DNA from: Massilia sp. R2A-15
GTDB taxonomy: Bacteria; Pseudomonadota; Gammaproteobacteria; Burkholderiales; Burkholderiaceae_D
Assembly: GCF_030704305.1 (NCBI RefSeq)
Contig: NZ_CP131935.1
Coordinates: 3,658,001-3,722,000, forward strand
Reading direction: 5' to 3'
Length of the DNA stretch: 64,000 bases
Shown: positions 54,625 to 63,284 of the stretch, piece after piece
How positions within the stretch are numbered: position 1 is the stretch's first letter
Layout of the letters: each line of letters starts with the position of its first letter
Notes under the pieces: model-generated
The model's input: only the letters and a program-made list of their open reading frames with translations
The model's database searches: none
Told to the model about the DNA's origin: nothing
Translations under genes and position numbers: made by a program

Positions 54625-54780
54625 GGGGTCTGGTCTTTTGGCCTGGAAGGAGTCGAGCCTTGCAAGGCTCGACCGTTCCGCAGGTGCGAAGCTTCGCTTC
54701 GCTAAACCCCTGCTCCACCCCCATTTTTTTATGCTGCGTCGGCTTCCGAAGATGGGGTCAGGTCCGCAGGACCAGACCCC
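54625..54780. repeat. Composite palindromic element with family A ends
   Basis: A half family A arm (GGGGTCTGGTC, 54625-54635) and a full copy (54754-54780) flank about 118 bases. In between are a perfect 22-bp palindrome at 54652-54673 and a perfect 12-bp palindrome GCGAAGCTTCGC at 54686-54697, and a T-run at 54724-54730. The element fills the space between the RNase II gene and the tonB-like gene and overlaps the 3' end of the former. Confidence 0.8.
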
Positions 54781-56780
54781 GCGTCCACGACGGCGACCGC
54801 GCCTTCTGCTTCGACCGCTTCGGTCGCGGCGGCTTCGCCCGTGTCTTCCTCGTCGTCGCCCAGTTCGACCGCTTCCGTCTGCTGCACTTCCAGCAGGCGC
54901 GCCTCGATCGACAGGTCGACCTCGTCCCAGCGCAGGATGTCGAGCTTGACCTGGGCGCCGCGCGCCACCTGCGGCATGCCCGGCAGGCGGATCACCAGCG
55001 GGATGTCGGTCAGGCGCAGCACTTCGTCCTTGAGCACGACCGCTTCGACCTGGCGCGCGTCTTCCTGGCCCAGCCAGCGCAGGCACCAGTAGCGTTCCAT
55101 GTTCTGCTGATGGTCGTTGTAGGCCGAATACGCCGCGTCGAACGCCGACACGATCGCAAACAGGCTGGCGTCGCGCTGCTTGAACGGCGCCACCAGCGGC
55201 GCGGTCACGCCATGCTCGGCGCAGGCCAGGATCTGCCACTGGTTGACCAGGTCGGTGTAGCGGCGCAACGGCGAGGTGCTCCACGCGTACTGGTCCACGC
55301 CCAGGCCCTGGTGCGGCGCCGCGTGCGTGACCATGCGCACCTGCAGCTTGGCCGCCCAGCCCGCGCCGCCGCCGGTGCCTTGCGAACGGTAGATCCCCGG
55401 CACGCCGCTGTCGTGCAGCAGCTTGCCCCAGGTGCTGTTCGCGAAGATCATCAGCTCGGCGACGATCTTGTCGAGCGGCGCGCCGCGCTTGCGCTTGACC
55501 ACCGACACCACGTCGTCGTCCACGTAGAAGTTGTAGTCGACGCGGTTGTTCTGCTCGGGCTTGAGGCCGAACTCTTCGCGCTTTTTCATGCGGCCGGCTT
55601 CGAGCTTGAGCGCCCACTGCCACAGCTGCATCATCTCGGCCTTGTGGGGGTAGTCGCCCTCGCCGCTGGCCAAAGTCTCCTCGTTGACCAGGTCGTCGAG
55701 ATTATTGTGGCGCAGGTTGCTCTTGATCGGCACCATCTCGGCGCGCGTTTCGGTAGCCAGCACTGACCAGTCGGACGGATCGAGCGTGGCGTACAGCGAC
55801 AGCGCCGGGCAGGTCTTGCCCTCGGCCAGCGTGAAGGCCTCGACCACTTCGTCCGGCAGCATGGTGATTTTGTCGCCCGGCATATACACGGTGGACATGC
55901 GACCGCGCGCCATCTTGTCGACCGCGTCGTCCGGACGGATGCCCAGTCCCGGCGCGGCGATGTGGATGCCGACCTTGACCTTGCCGTCGGCAAGTGTCGT
56001 CACCGAGAAGGCGTCGTCGATTTCGGTGGTGGTGACGTCGTCGATCGAGAACGCGGCGACATCGGCGGCCGGCAAGCCGCCCGGCGTGGCCGGCACCGGC
56101 ACGCTCGGGAAGCCGGCGCCGCGCGGGAAATTCTCGAACAGGAAGCGCGTCATGTGCAGGTCTTTCGGCGACGCGATGCCGCCGGTTTCCAGCATCAGGC
56201 GCTGCGGCGTGGTGTGCAGTTCTTCGCACGCCGCTTCCATCGCCTTGTATTCGATGGTGTTCTTGTCGGGCTTAAACAGCAGCTGCTGCACGATCGGCTG
56301 CATCGCCGCCGGCAGGCGCCCTGCCTTCAGTTCCTCGACATAGCCGGCCTGGATCACGGCCTGCTGCTTTTTCTTTTCGATGCCGGCTTGCGCGGCGCGC
56401 AGCGACTGCTCGGGCGCGGCCTTGTAGCGTCCGCGTCCCTTTTTATAGAAGTAGATCGGCGCGTTGTGCAGCGCCAGGATCAGGCCGGCGGATTCGGCCG
56501 GCTGCGGCGCGTGGCCGACGTATTCGGCCGCCAGGTCGGCAAAGCCGAACTCTTCCTGGCCCGCGACTTCCCACAAAAATTCCAGGTCCACCTCGGCGGC
56601 GATCGCCTTGGCCTGCTCCAGCAGTTCGGCCGGCGCCGGCTTTTCGTACTGCAGCAGCACGTCCTTGACCTTGACCTTGGTGCGCTTGCCGCTTGGCATT
56701 TCAACCTGATACGCCTCGCCCGCCTGCGACAGCACGGTGCCGACCTTGAAATCGCCGGATTCTTCAAAAAATAGATTCAT
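54729..56780 (-). CDS. RNase II/RNB family exoribonuclease with repeat-encoded C-terminus
   Basis: The 683-residue protein has N-terminal cold-shock-like regions, the RNB catalytic core with metal-binding Asp residues (DVTTTEIDDAFSV), the segment STVYMPGDKITMLP, YSTSPLRRYTDLVNQ-like (here AWSTSPLRRYTDLVNQWQIL), and an S1-like end. It should degrade RNA 3' to 5'. An acidic, Ala-rich C-terminal tail follows; its last 16 residues (GSGPADLTPSSEADAA) come from a family A repeat in the orientation opposite to that in phrB. It is three bases downstream of ubiC on the transcript. Confidence 0.92.
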   Translation of the reverse strand: MNLFFEESGDFKVGTVLSQAGEAYQVEMPSGKRTKVKVKDVLLQYEKPAPAELLEQAKAIAAEVDLEFLWEVAGQEEFGFADLAAEYVGHAPQPAESAGLILALHNAPIYFYKKGRGRYKAAPEQSLRAAQAGIEKKKQQAVIQAGYVEELKAGRLPAAMQPIVQQLLFKPDKNTIEYKAMEAACEELHTTPQRLMLETGGIASPKDLHMTRFLFENFPRGAGFPSVPVPATPGGLPAADVAAFSIDDVTTTEIDDAFSVTTLADGKVKVGIHIAAPGLGIRPDDAVDKMARGRMSTVYMPGDKITMLPDEVVEAFTLAEGKTCPALSLYATLDPSDWSVLATETRAEMVPIKSNLRHNNLDDLVNEETLASGEGDYPHKAEMMQLWQWALKLEAGRMKKREEFGLKPEQNNRVDYNFYVDDDVVSVVKRKRGAPLDKIVAELMIFANSTWGKLLHDSGVPGIYRSQGTGGGAGWAAKLQVRMVTHAAPHQGLGVDQYAWSTSPLRRYTDLVNQWQILACAEHGVTAPLVAPFKQRDASLFAIVSAFDAAYSAYNDHQQNMERYWCLRWLGQEDARQVEAVVLKDEVLRLTDIPLVIRLPGMPQVARGAQVKLDILRWDEVDLSIEARLLEVQQTEAVELGDDEEDTGEAAATEAVEAEGAVAVVDAGSGPADLTPSSEADAA

Positions 56781-56783
56781 TGT

Positions 56784-57365
56784 TCACTTCACGTTCTTTA
56801 ATGTTGGGGCGGCAATCAGGTTGATGACTGAAGGCAAGAATACCTCGGTGACCAGCAGGGTGCCTTGATGGCGCCGGTACAGGCAGCGGCGCGCATAGTA
56901 AATGGTGTCCTCGGCGCCGCCGAGCGCGGCATGGGCGCGCTGCACCAGCGGGTGGCCGGCGCGCAGGCGGGCAAATTCCAGCTCGCCGCGCCGCACCAGC
57001 GGATCGTAAAACAGCGTGCTGCCCAGCGAGCGTTCGCCCAGGTGGCCAAACAGCGGCCAGTCGCTCGCGCTGGCCGACAGGGGCACGACGGTATGGGCGA
57101 ACACCACCGGCTCGCCGTCGCAGCGCAGCAGCACTTCGCGCTCCCACACCCGGCCGGGACGCGCCATGCCGATCTTCTGCGCCTCGTCGGAGAGGCACAG
57201 GGCGCTGCGCTGATGCAGCTTCTGCACGCGGAAGGCGGCACTGTGGCGCATCAGGCGCGCCGTCAGCGAACCGCCTTCGGTCAGCCAGGCGCGCATCGCA
57301 TCGGTGGGCGCAACCGCGTTGACGTGACGGTGCCAGCGCGCCTGGCGCAGCGAGCCTGGCCTCAC
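56784..57365 (-). CDS. ubiC: Chorismate lyase
   Basis: The 193-residue enzyme converts chorismate to 4-hydroxybenzoate, the first ubiquinone precursor. Recognisable are AWLTEGGSLTARLMRHSAAFRVQKLHQR, REVLLRCDGEPVVFAHTVVPLSA and GERSLGSTLFYDP. The GTG at 57365 overlaps the TGA of the esterase gene (GTGA). The C-terminus is consistent with the family in length. Confidence 0.88.
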   Translation of the reverse strand: MRPGSLRQARWHRHVNAVAPTDAMRAWLTEGGSLTARLMRHSAAFRVQKLHQRSALCLSDEAQKIGMARPGRVWEREVLLRCDGEPVVFAHTVVPLSASASDWPLFGHLGERSLGSTLFYDPLVRRGELEFARLRAGHPLVQRAHAALGGAEDTIYYARRCLYRRHQGTLLVTEVFLPSVINLIAAPTLKNVK

Positions 57366-57940
57366 TGCGCCGCTTCCGGCAGGCAGAAGGCCAGCACGTC
57401 GTCGACGTAATCGGCAAATTCGGTGATCGCATGGTTGCTGCCGTCGATGACGACCTGGCGCGCGCCGGCGTAGTGGCGCACCATGTCGCGGTAGTCGAGC
57501 ACTTCGTCGCCGGTGGCGGCGATCAGGAAATAGCGTTCCGGGCGCGTGATTTGTTCGACAGCCAGCTCGCGCAGTTCGTCGATGTACTCGCGCTTGAACT
57601 CGAACGGCTCGTCCGAGTGCCAGGCGGTGGTGACGCCGACGTGCTGGTCGAGGTCCTTCAGCGGTTCGATCGCGGGGTTCAGCAGCACGGCGCGGCAGCC
57701 GAAGCGCTCGGCCAGCCAGGTCGCGTAGAAACCGCCCAGCGAGGAGCCGACGATCGCCAGTTCGCCCGCCGGCGTGTCGCCGACCAGCGCGACGGCCAGC
57801 GCCATCGCTTCTTTCGGCGAGGCGGGAAGCTGCGGGCACACCAGCTCACCGGCGCGGCCGAGGTCCGCCATCTTGCTGGCCACCACGCGCGCCTTGAACG
57901 ACGCCGGCGACGAGCGGAACCCGTGCAAATACAGAATCAT
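57362..57940 (-). CDS. YqiA-type alpha/beta-hydrolase (esterase)
   Basis: The 192-residue alpha/beta hydrolase resembles YqiA/YcfP: ILYLHGFRSSPASFKA at the N-terminus, nucleophile elbow GSSLGGFYA, catalytic Asp in ATGDEVLDY and His in GSNHAITEF. It probably hydrolyses short acyl esters; the physiological substrate is unknown. It overlaps both mpl and ubiC by four bases. Confidence 0.9.
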   Translation of the reverse strand: MILYLHGFRSSPASFKARVVASKMADLGRAGELVCPQLPASPKEAMALAVALVGDTPAGELAIVGSSLGGFYATWLAERFGCRAVLLNPAIEPLKDLDQHVGVTTAWHSDEPFEFKREYIDELRELAVEQITRPERYFLIAATGDEVLDYRDMVRHYAGARQVVIDGSNHAITEFADYVDDVLAFCLPEAAQ

Positions 57941-59304
57941 TTTGCCAGCGCCTCGAGCAGCTTCTGGTGCACGCCGCCGAAGCCGCCGTTGCTCATCACG
58001 AGGATATGGTCGCCCGGCTTGGCGGCCTGCGACACCGCCTGCACCAGGAAGTCGATCTGGTCGAAGCTGTGCGCGATCGTACCGAGCGGGCGCAGCGCGT
58101 CGGCCAGGCTCCAGCCCAGCGCCTGCTGGCTGCCGAAGCCGAACACCAGGTCGGCGTCCTTCAGGCTGCCCGGCAGCGCATCCTTCATCGCGCCCAGCTT
58201 CATGGTGTTCGAGCGCGGCTCGAGCACGGCCAGGATGCGGCCCTCGCCGCCAATCTTCTGGCGCAGGCCGCCGACGGTGGTGGCGATCGCGGTCGGATGG
58301 TGGGCGAAGTCGTCGTAGACGGTGATGCCGTTGACGACGCCGCGCACTTCCATGCGCCGCTTGACGCTCTCGAAGCGCGCCAGCGATTCGGCCGCCTGCG
58401 CGACCGGCACGCCGACGTGGCGCGCCGCGGCGATCGCGGCCAGCGCGTTGGAGCGGTTGTGGCGCCCGGTCAGGCTCCAGTTGACGGTGCCGACGGTCTC
58501 GCCGTTGAATACGACGTCGAAGTCGCCGCCCTGGTGCTCGACCATGGACCAGTTGACGTGCTCGCCGGCGCCGAAGCTTTCGTGCTCGCTCCAGCAGCCG
58601 CGCTTCATCACGCGCGCCAGCGAGGCCTCGTCGCCGTTGACGACCAGGCGGCCCACGCCCGGCACGGTGCGCACCAGGTGGTGGAATTGGGTTTCGATGG
58701 CGCCGATGTCGGGGAAGATGTCGGCGTGATCATATTCGAGGTTGTTCATCACCGCGGTCTTGGCGTGGTAGTGGACGAACTTGCTGCGCTTGTCGAAGAA
58801 GGCGGTGTCGTACTCGTCGGCCTCGATGACGAAGAAGTCGGACTCGGCGGCGCCCTGCAAGCGCGCGGAGATGCCGAAGTTCATCGGCACGCCGCCGATC
58901 AGGAAGCCGGGCGAGTAGCCGGCGTCTTCCAGTATCCAGGCCAGCATCGCCGAGGTGGTGGTCTTGCCATGCGTGCCGGCCACGGCCAGCACCCACTTGT
59001 TGCGCAGGATGTGCTCGCCGATCCACTGCGGGCCGGACATGTACGGCAGCGAACGGTTGAGGATTTCCTCGACCAGCGGGTTGCCGCGCGAGACGACGTT
59101 GCCGACCACGTACAGGTCCGGGTTCAGGTTGACCTGCTCCGGCCCGAAGCCCTGGATCAGCTCGATGCCCTGGGCTTCGAGTTGGGTGCTCATCGGCGGA
59201 TAGACGTTGGCGTCGCAGCCCGTCACGCGGTGGCCGGCCTCCTTGGCGAGGACGGCCAGGCCGCCCATGAAGGTACCGCAGATGCCGAGAATATGAATAT
59301 GCAT
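57937..59304 (-). CDS. mpl: UDP-N-acetylmuramate:L-alanyl-gamma-D-glutamyl-meso-diaminopimelate ligase
   Basis: The 455-residue Mur-type ligase recycles the murein tripeptide by attaching it to UDP-MurNAc. It has HILGICGTFMGGLAVLAKEAGHRVTGCD, the ATP loop VAGTHGKTTTSAMLAW, the segment EADEYDTAFFDKRSKFVHY and NLEYDHADIF. It leads the eight-gene cluster mpl-esterase-ubiC-RNase II-tonB-aroE-mtgA-small protein. Its promoter lies in 59305-59413, opposite the next gene. Confidence 0.96.
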   Translation of the reverse strand: MHIHILGICGTFMGGLAVLAKEAGHRVTGCDANVYPPMSTQLEAQGIELIQGFGPEQVNLNPDLYVVGNVVSRGNPLVEEILNRSLPYMSGPQWIGEHILRNKWVLAVAGTHGKTTTSAMLAWILEDAGYSPGFLIGGVPMNFGISARLQGAAESDFFVIEADEYDTAFFDKRSKFVHYHAKTAVMNNLEYDHADIFPDIGAIETQFHHLVRTVPGVGRLVVNGDEASLARVMKRGCWSEHESFGAGEHVNWSMVEHQGGDFDVVFNGETVGTVNWSLTGRHNRSNALAAIAAARHVGVPVAQAAESLARFESVKRRMEVRGVVNGITVYDDFAHHPTAIATTVGGLRQKIGGEGRILAVLEPRSNTMKLGAMKDALPGSLKDADLVFGFGSQQALGWSLADALRPLGTIAHSFDQIDFLVQAVSQAAKPGDHILVMSNGGFGGVHQKLLEALAK

Positions 59305-59413
59305 GATGGTCGTGGGCGGCGCCGAGCGATGCTTGTACGCACTGGTTAAATTGTCGAATACGCGATTTTACCCGACCCGCCGGGGTTTTCCGTTCCAGAG
59401 TATCATCTCGCCC

Positions 59414-60043
59414 ATGATGGCCACTCAGAACAACGATCCCACTCTGCTGCGCGCGGAAATCGCCGCGCGCGCGGCACGCATGATTGCCCAGGACGGCGCC
59501 GATTACGACGCCGCCAAGCGCAAGGCCGCGCGCCAGGTGCTCGGCGACGACCAGCCGCGGCCGAACCTGCTGCCCGATAACCTCGAAATCGAAGACGAAG
59601 TGCGCAGATACCAGGCACTGTTCCAGGGCGACACGCAGCCGGCGCAGCTGCACCGCTTGCGCGAACTGGCGCTGCAGGTAATGGAACAGCTGGAACAGTT
59701 CCGTCCTTACCTGACCGGCGCAGTGCTAAACGGCACCGCCGGCGAGCACGACGACATCCACCTGCAATTGTTCGCCGACAGCGCCAAGGACGTCATCATG
59801 TTCCTGCTCGATCGCGACGTTAATATAGACATCTCCGAAACGCCGCATTTCAAGGGCGGCCGCCACGATCCCGTGGAAACCGTCAGCTTCCACTGGCGCA
59901 AGCAGCAGGTGCACGCCGAACTGTATGAAATGAACGACCTGCGCGGCGCCCTCAAGCCGCGCGCCGACGGCAGCCCTCACCGCGCCGACATCGACGCGGT
60001 GCGCGGGCTGCTCGCCTCCACTCCAGAAACCGGAACTCCATGA
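59414..60043 (+). CDS. Conserved protein of unknown function
   Basis: The 209-residue soluble protein was not recognised. It has an N-terminal helix with AEIAARAARMIAQDGADYDAAKRKAARQVLG, then NLLPDNLEIEDEVRRYQALFQGD, and a C-terminal acidic-basic portion with HFKGGRHDPVETVSFHWRKQQVHAELYEMNDLRG. The start may be 59414 or 59417. It overlaps the TlpA-like gene by four bases and is divergent from mpl, 109 bases away. Its conservation beside mpl suggests, but does not show, a cell-envelope link. Confidence 0.7.
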   Translation: MMATQNNDPTLLRAEIAARAARMIAQDGADYDAAKRKAARQVLGDDQPRPNLLPDNLEIEDEVRRYQALFQGDTQPAQLHRLRELALQVMEQLEQFRPYLTGAVLNGTAGEHDDIHLQLFADSAKDVIMFLLDRDVNIDISETPHFKGGRHDPVETVSFHWRKQQVHAELYEMNDLRGALKPRADGSPHRADIDAVRGLLASTPETGTP

Positions 60044-60564
60044 ATAAGAAAAACTTGGTCATTATTGCCGTCGCCCTCACCTGCGCCGTGGCCGGCGCCG
60101 CCGTCGGCATGAAGAACGCGCCGGCCCCGGCGCCCGCCGCTGCCGGCGCGGTCAGCGCGCTGTTCGCGCAGTCGATGAACGATTCGGCCGGCAAGGCGCA
60201 GGCATTGTCGATGTATAAAGGCAAGGCGCTGATCGTCAATTTCTGGGCGCCGTGGTGCGCGCCCTGCGTCAAGGAGATGCCGGAACTGGCCGAGCTGGCC
60301 AGCGAGATCGCGCCGAAGAACATCGGGGTGATCGGCATCGGCATCGATACGCCGACCAACATCGCGCAGTTCGCCGCCAAGGTGAAAGTCACGTATCCGC
60401 TGTACGTGGCGGGCATGACCGGCACCGACCTGGCGCGCGAGTTCGGCAACAAGGCCGGCGGCTTGCCGTACACGGTGCTGATCGGGGCCGACGGGAAGGT
60501 CAAGAAGACCTACCTGGGGCAGATCAAGTTCAAGGAACTGAAGGCCGACCTGGCCAAGCTCTAA
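60040..60564 (+). CDS. TlpA-family thioredoxin-like protein
   Basis: The 174-residue protein has an N-terminal signal anchor (LVIIAVALTCAVAGAAVGM), an Ala/Pro linker and a thioredoxin fold with the redox motif WAPWCAPC. VIGIGIDTPTNI and GLPYTVLIGADG are typical of TlpA/ResA. It probably reduces periplasmic disulfides, for instance during cytochrome c assembly. It overlaps the upstream unknown gene by four bases. Confidence 0.92.
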   Translation: MNKKNLVIIAVALTCAVAGAAVGMKNAPAPAPAAAGAVSALFAQSMNDSAGKAQALSMYKGKALIVNFWAPWCAPCVKEMPELAELASEIAPKNIGVIGIGIDTPTNIAQFAAKVKVTYPLYVAGMTGTDLAREFGNKAGGLPYTVLIGADGKVKKTYLGQIKFKELKADLAKL

Positions 60565-60572
60565 TATAGGGT

Positions 60573-60659
60573 GTCGTACCTGCGAAGGCAGGTACCCATG
60601 CCGAGTTTGCTTTCTCCATACGGCTAGCTCAGCATGGGTTCCTGCCTCCGCAGGAAGTC
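60573..60659. repeat. Family B REP-like element (complete copy)
   Basis: The left arm GTCGTACCTGCGAAGGCAGG and the right arm GGTTCCTGCCTCCGCAGGAA are separated by about 35 bases. It lies eight bases after the TlpA-like stop and upstream of aroQ. The left arm is an intact copy of the IS110 target. Confidence 0.88.
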
Positions 60660-60797
60660 GTCTCCGCCAGTGGCGAAGACGACGGCATCGTGGTGCGAAC
60701 GGTCGTTCTATTACTTGCGCGAGCAATTTTATCGCTTGCCATTCCCCGATGTTGGCGGCAAAATGCCAGACTTTCGCGTCATTCGATACCGCCGAAC

Positions 60798-61235
60798 ATG
60801 GTAAACAAGCTGCTGCTGCTGAATGGCCCTAATTTGAATTTGCTCGGCACGCGGGAACCCGCGGTGTACGGCAGCGAGACTCTCGCGGACGTCGAACGCG
60901 CGGCCAAAACGCAGGCGGAAGCGGCCGGCGCGAGCCTCGCTTGCTTCCAAAGCAATCACGAAGGCGCCCTGATCGACCGCATCCACGCCGCCAAGACCGA
61001 AGGCGTCGGCGCGATCATCATCAATCCCGGCGGGCTGACCCATACCAGTGTCGCATTGCGCGACGCGTTCGCCGCAGTTGAGATACCGTTCGTGGAAGTA
61101 CACATATCGAACATTCATCAGCGCGAACCGTTCCGCCACCATTCGTTCCTCTCCGCCATCGCGGCCGGCACGATCTGCGGACTCGGCACGGACGGATATC
61201 GGTATGCCATCGACTTCGCGCTCAAAAAGCGTTAA
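60798..61235 (+). CDS. aroQ: 3-dehydroquinate dehydratase, type II
   Basis: The 145-residue enzyme dehydrates 3-dehydroquinate. Its N-terminus [17 protein letters not shown], the segment [17 protein letters not shown], and [16 protein letters not shown] with the later [19 protein letters not shown] are diagnostic. The ATG at 60798 matches the family start; a longer frame upstream was rejected. It precedes accB, as in many betaproteobacteria. Confidence 0.96.
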   Translation: MVNKLLLLNGPNLNLLGTREPAVYGSETLADVERAAKTQAEAAGASLACFQSNHEGALIDRIHAAKTEGVGAIIINPGGLTHTSVALRDAFAAVEIPFVEVHISNIHQREPFRHHSFLSAIAAGTICGLGTDGYRYAIDFALKKR

Positions 61236-61324
61236 TCTTCGTCAACTTCACGCAATTTTGGCGGCACGCTTTACCCAGGCGCGCCGCTTACCTTTACAAC
61301 CACAATAATTCCAAGGGGTTTCAC

Positions 61325-61789
61325 ATGGATCTACGAAAGCTCAAGACCTTGATCGACCTGGTCGCCGAATCGGATATCGCCGAACTCGAAGTGACTGAAG
61401 GCGAAAGCAAGGTTCGCATCGTCAAAACGTCGGCCATGCCGCAAGGCCAGATGATGATGATGCCATCGCAGGGCATGCCCCAGCAGTACGCCGCACCGGC
61501 CCACGCACCTGCCCCGGCCGCCGCGCCAGTGGCCGCCGTTGCCGCCGAGCCAACCGGCCACATCGTCAAGTCGCCGATGGTCGGCACCTTCTACCGTTCG
61601 TCCGCGCCAGGTTCGCCGGCGTTCGTCGAAGTTGGCGCCACCATCAAGGAAGGCGACACCCTGTGCATCATCGAAGCGATGAAGCTGCTCAACGAAATCG
61701 ACTCGGAAGTGTCCGGCGTCGTGACCAAGATCCTGGTTGAAAACGGCCAGCCGGTCGAATTCGGTCAACCATTGTTCGTGATCGGCTAA
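61325..61789 (+). CDS. accB: Acetyl-CoA carboxylase biotin carboxyl carrier protein
   Basis: The 154-residue carrier has an N-terminal helical part, an Ala/Pro-rich hinge ([18 protein letters not shown]) and the biotinyl domain with [25 protein letters not shown] and the biotin-accepting Lys in [11 protein letters not shown]. It carries CO2 between AccC and the transcarboxylase. AAGGGG precedes the ATG at 61325. It is followed by a GC-rich hairpin and accC. Confidence 0.97.
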   Translation: MDLRKLKTLIDLVAESDIAELEVTEGESKVRIVKTSAMPQGQMMMMPSQGMPQQYAAPAHAPAPAAAPVAAVAAEPTGHIVKSPMVGTFYRSSAPGSPAFVEVGATIKEGDTLCIIEAMKLLNEIDSEVSGVVTKILVENGQPVEFGQPLFVIG

Positions 61790-61798
61790 GCAGCCCCT

Positions 61799-61818
61799 GC
61801 GGCCCCGGCGCGGGCCGC
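61799..61818 (+). promoter_or_regulatory. GC-rich hairpin between accB and accC
   Basis: GCGGCCC and GGGCCGC form perfect 7-bp arms around six bases, ten bases after the accB stop. With no U-run it is more likely an attenuating or stability element that adjusts the accB to accC ratio than a full terminator. Confidence 0.45.
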
Positions 61819-61883
61819 GGCGCTCCTGATTCACCATGCAGTTCCCGGCTTCGGCCGGACCTCACAGAAACACCGAACCTACC

Positions 61884-63284
61884 ATGTTTGAAAAAATTCT
61901 CATCGCCAATCGTGGTGAAATCGCGCTGCGGATCCAGCGCGCTTGCCGCGAAATGGGCATCAAGACGGTTGTCGTTCACTCCGAAGCGGACAAGGACGCG
62001 AAATACGTGAAGCTGGCCGACGAATCGGTCTGCATCGGCCCCGCGCAATCGACGCTGTCGTACCTGAACATGCCGGCCATTATCAGCGCCGCCGAAGTGA
62101 CCGACGCCGAAGCGATTCACCCAGGCTACGGCTTCCTGTCGGAGAACGCCGACTTCGCCGAACGCGTGGAAAAATCGGGCTTCGTCTTCATCGGCCCGCG
62201 CTCGGACTCGATCCGCCTGATGGGCGACAAGGTCTCGGCCAAGCAGGCCATGATCAAGGCCGGCGTGCCTTGCGTGCCAGGCTCGGACGGCGCGCTGCCG
62301 GACGACCCGAAAGAGATCGTGCAGACCGCGCGCCGTGTCGGCTATCCGGTCATCATCAAGGCGGCCGGCGGCGGCGGCGGTCGCGGCATGCGCGTGGTGC
62401 ATACCGAAGCGGCCCTGCTGAACGCGGTCGCAATGACCAAGACCGAAGCGGGCACCGCCTTCGGCAATCCGGAAGTGTACATGGAGAAGTACCTGGAAAA
62501 TCCGCGCCACGTGGAGATCCAGATCCTCGCCGACGAGCACAAGAACGCGGTCTGGCTGGGCGAGCGCGACTGCTCGATGCAGCGCCGCCACCAGAAAGTG
62601 ATCGAGGAAGCGCCGGCGCCGGGCATCCCGCGCAAACTGATCGAGAAGATCGGCGACCGCTGCGCCGAAGCGTGCCGCAAGATCGGCTACCGCGGCGCGG
62701 GCACCTTCGAGTTCCTGTACGAGAACGGCGAGTTCTACTTCATCGAGATGAACACGCGCGTGCAGGTCGAACACCCGGTCACCGAGATGATCACCGGCAT
62801 CGACATCGTGCAGGAGCAGATCCGCATTGCCTGCGGCGAGAAGCTGCGTTTCCGCCAGCGCGACATCATGCTGTCGGGCCACGCGGTCGAGTGCCGCATC
62901 AACGCCGAAGACCCGTTCAAGTTCACCCCGTCGCCTGGCCGCATCACCGGCTGGCACGTGCCGGGCGGTCCTGGCGTGCGCGTCGATTCGCATGCCTACG
63001 CCGGCTATTACGTGCCGCCGCACTACGATTCGATGATCGGCAAGGTCATCGCTTACGGCGCCACGCGCGAGCAGGCGATCCGCCGCATGCAGATCGCGCT
63101 GTCGGAAATGGTGGTCGAAGGTATCATGACCAACATCCCGCTGCACCGCGAACTGATGGTCGATGCGCGCTTCATCGAAGGCGGCACCAACATCCACTAC
63201 CTCGAGCAGAAGCTGGCCAACAAGCCGGACCTGCCGAAAGTGCCTTCGCTGAGCGGCAAGCCGGAAGACAAGGCAGAGCAATGA
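61884..63284 (+). CDS. accC: Acetyl-CoA carboxylase biotin carboxylase subunit
   Basis: The 466-residue ATP-grasp enzyme carboxylates biotin on AccB. It begins [25 protein letters not shown], contains the glycine-rich ATP loop [55 protein letters not shown] and [24 protein letters not shown]. It is slightly longer than the usual 450 at the C-terminus. Its TGA overlaps the prmA ATG. Confidence 0.98.
   Translation: MFEKILIANRGEIALRIQRACREMGIKTVVVHSEADKDAKYVKLADESVCIGPAQSTLSYLNMPAIISAAEVTDAEAIHPGYGFLSENADFAERVEKSGFVFIGPRSDSIRLMGDKVSAKQAMIKAGVPCVPGSDGALPDDPKEIVQTARRVGYPVIIKAAGGGGGRGMRVVHTEAALLNAVAMTKTEAGTAFGNPEVYMEKYLENPRHVEIQILADEHKNAVWLGERDCSMQRRHQKVIEEAPAPGIPRKLIEKIGDRCAEACRKIGYRGAGTFEFLYENGEFYFIEMNTRVQVEHPVTEMITGIDIVQEQIRIACGEKLRFRQRDIMLSGHAVECRINAEDPFKFTPSPGRITGWHVPGGPGVRVDSHAYAGYYVPPHYDSMIGKVIAYGATREQAIRRMQIALSEMVVEGIMTNIPLHRELMVDARFIEGGTNIHYLEQKLANKPDLPKVPSLSGKPEDKAEQ

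Noticed and set aside
54724..54730. T-run considered as the U-tract of an intrinsic terminator
   Set aside because: On the strand that is transcribed here the run reads as A residues, so it cannot serve as a U-tract for the RNase II transcript.
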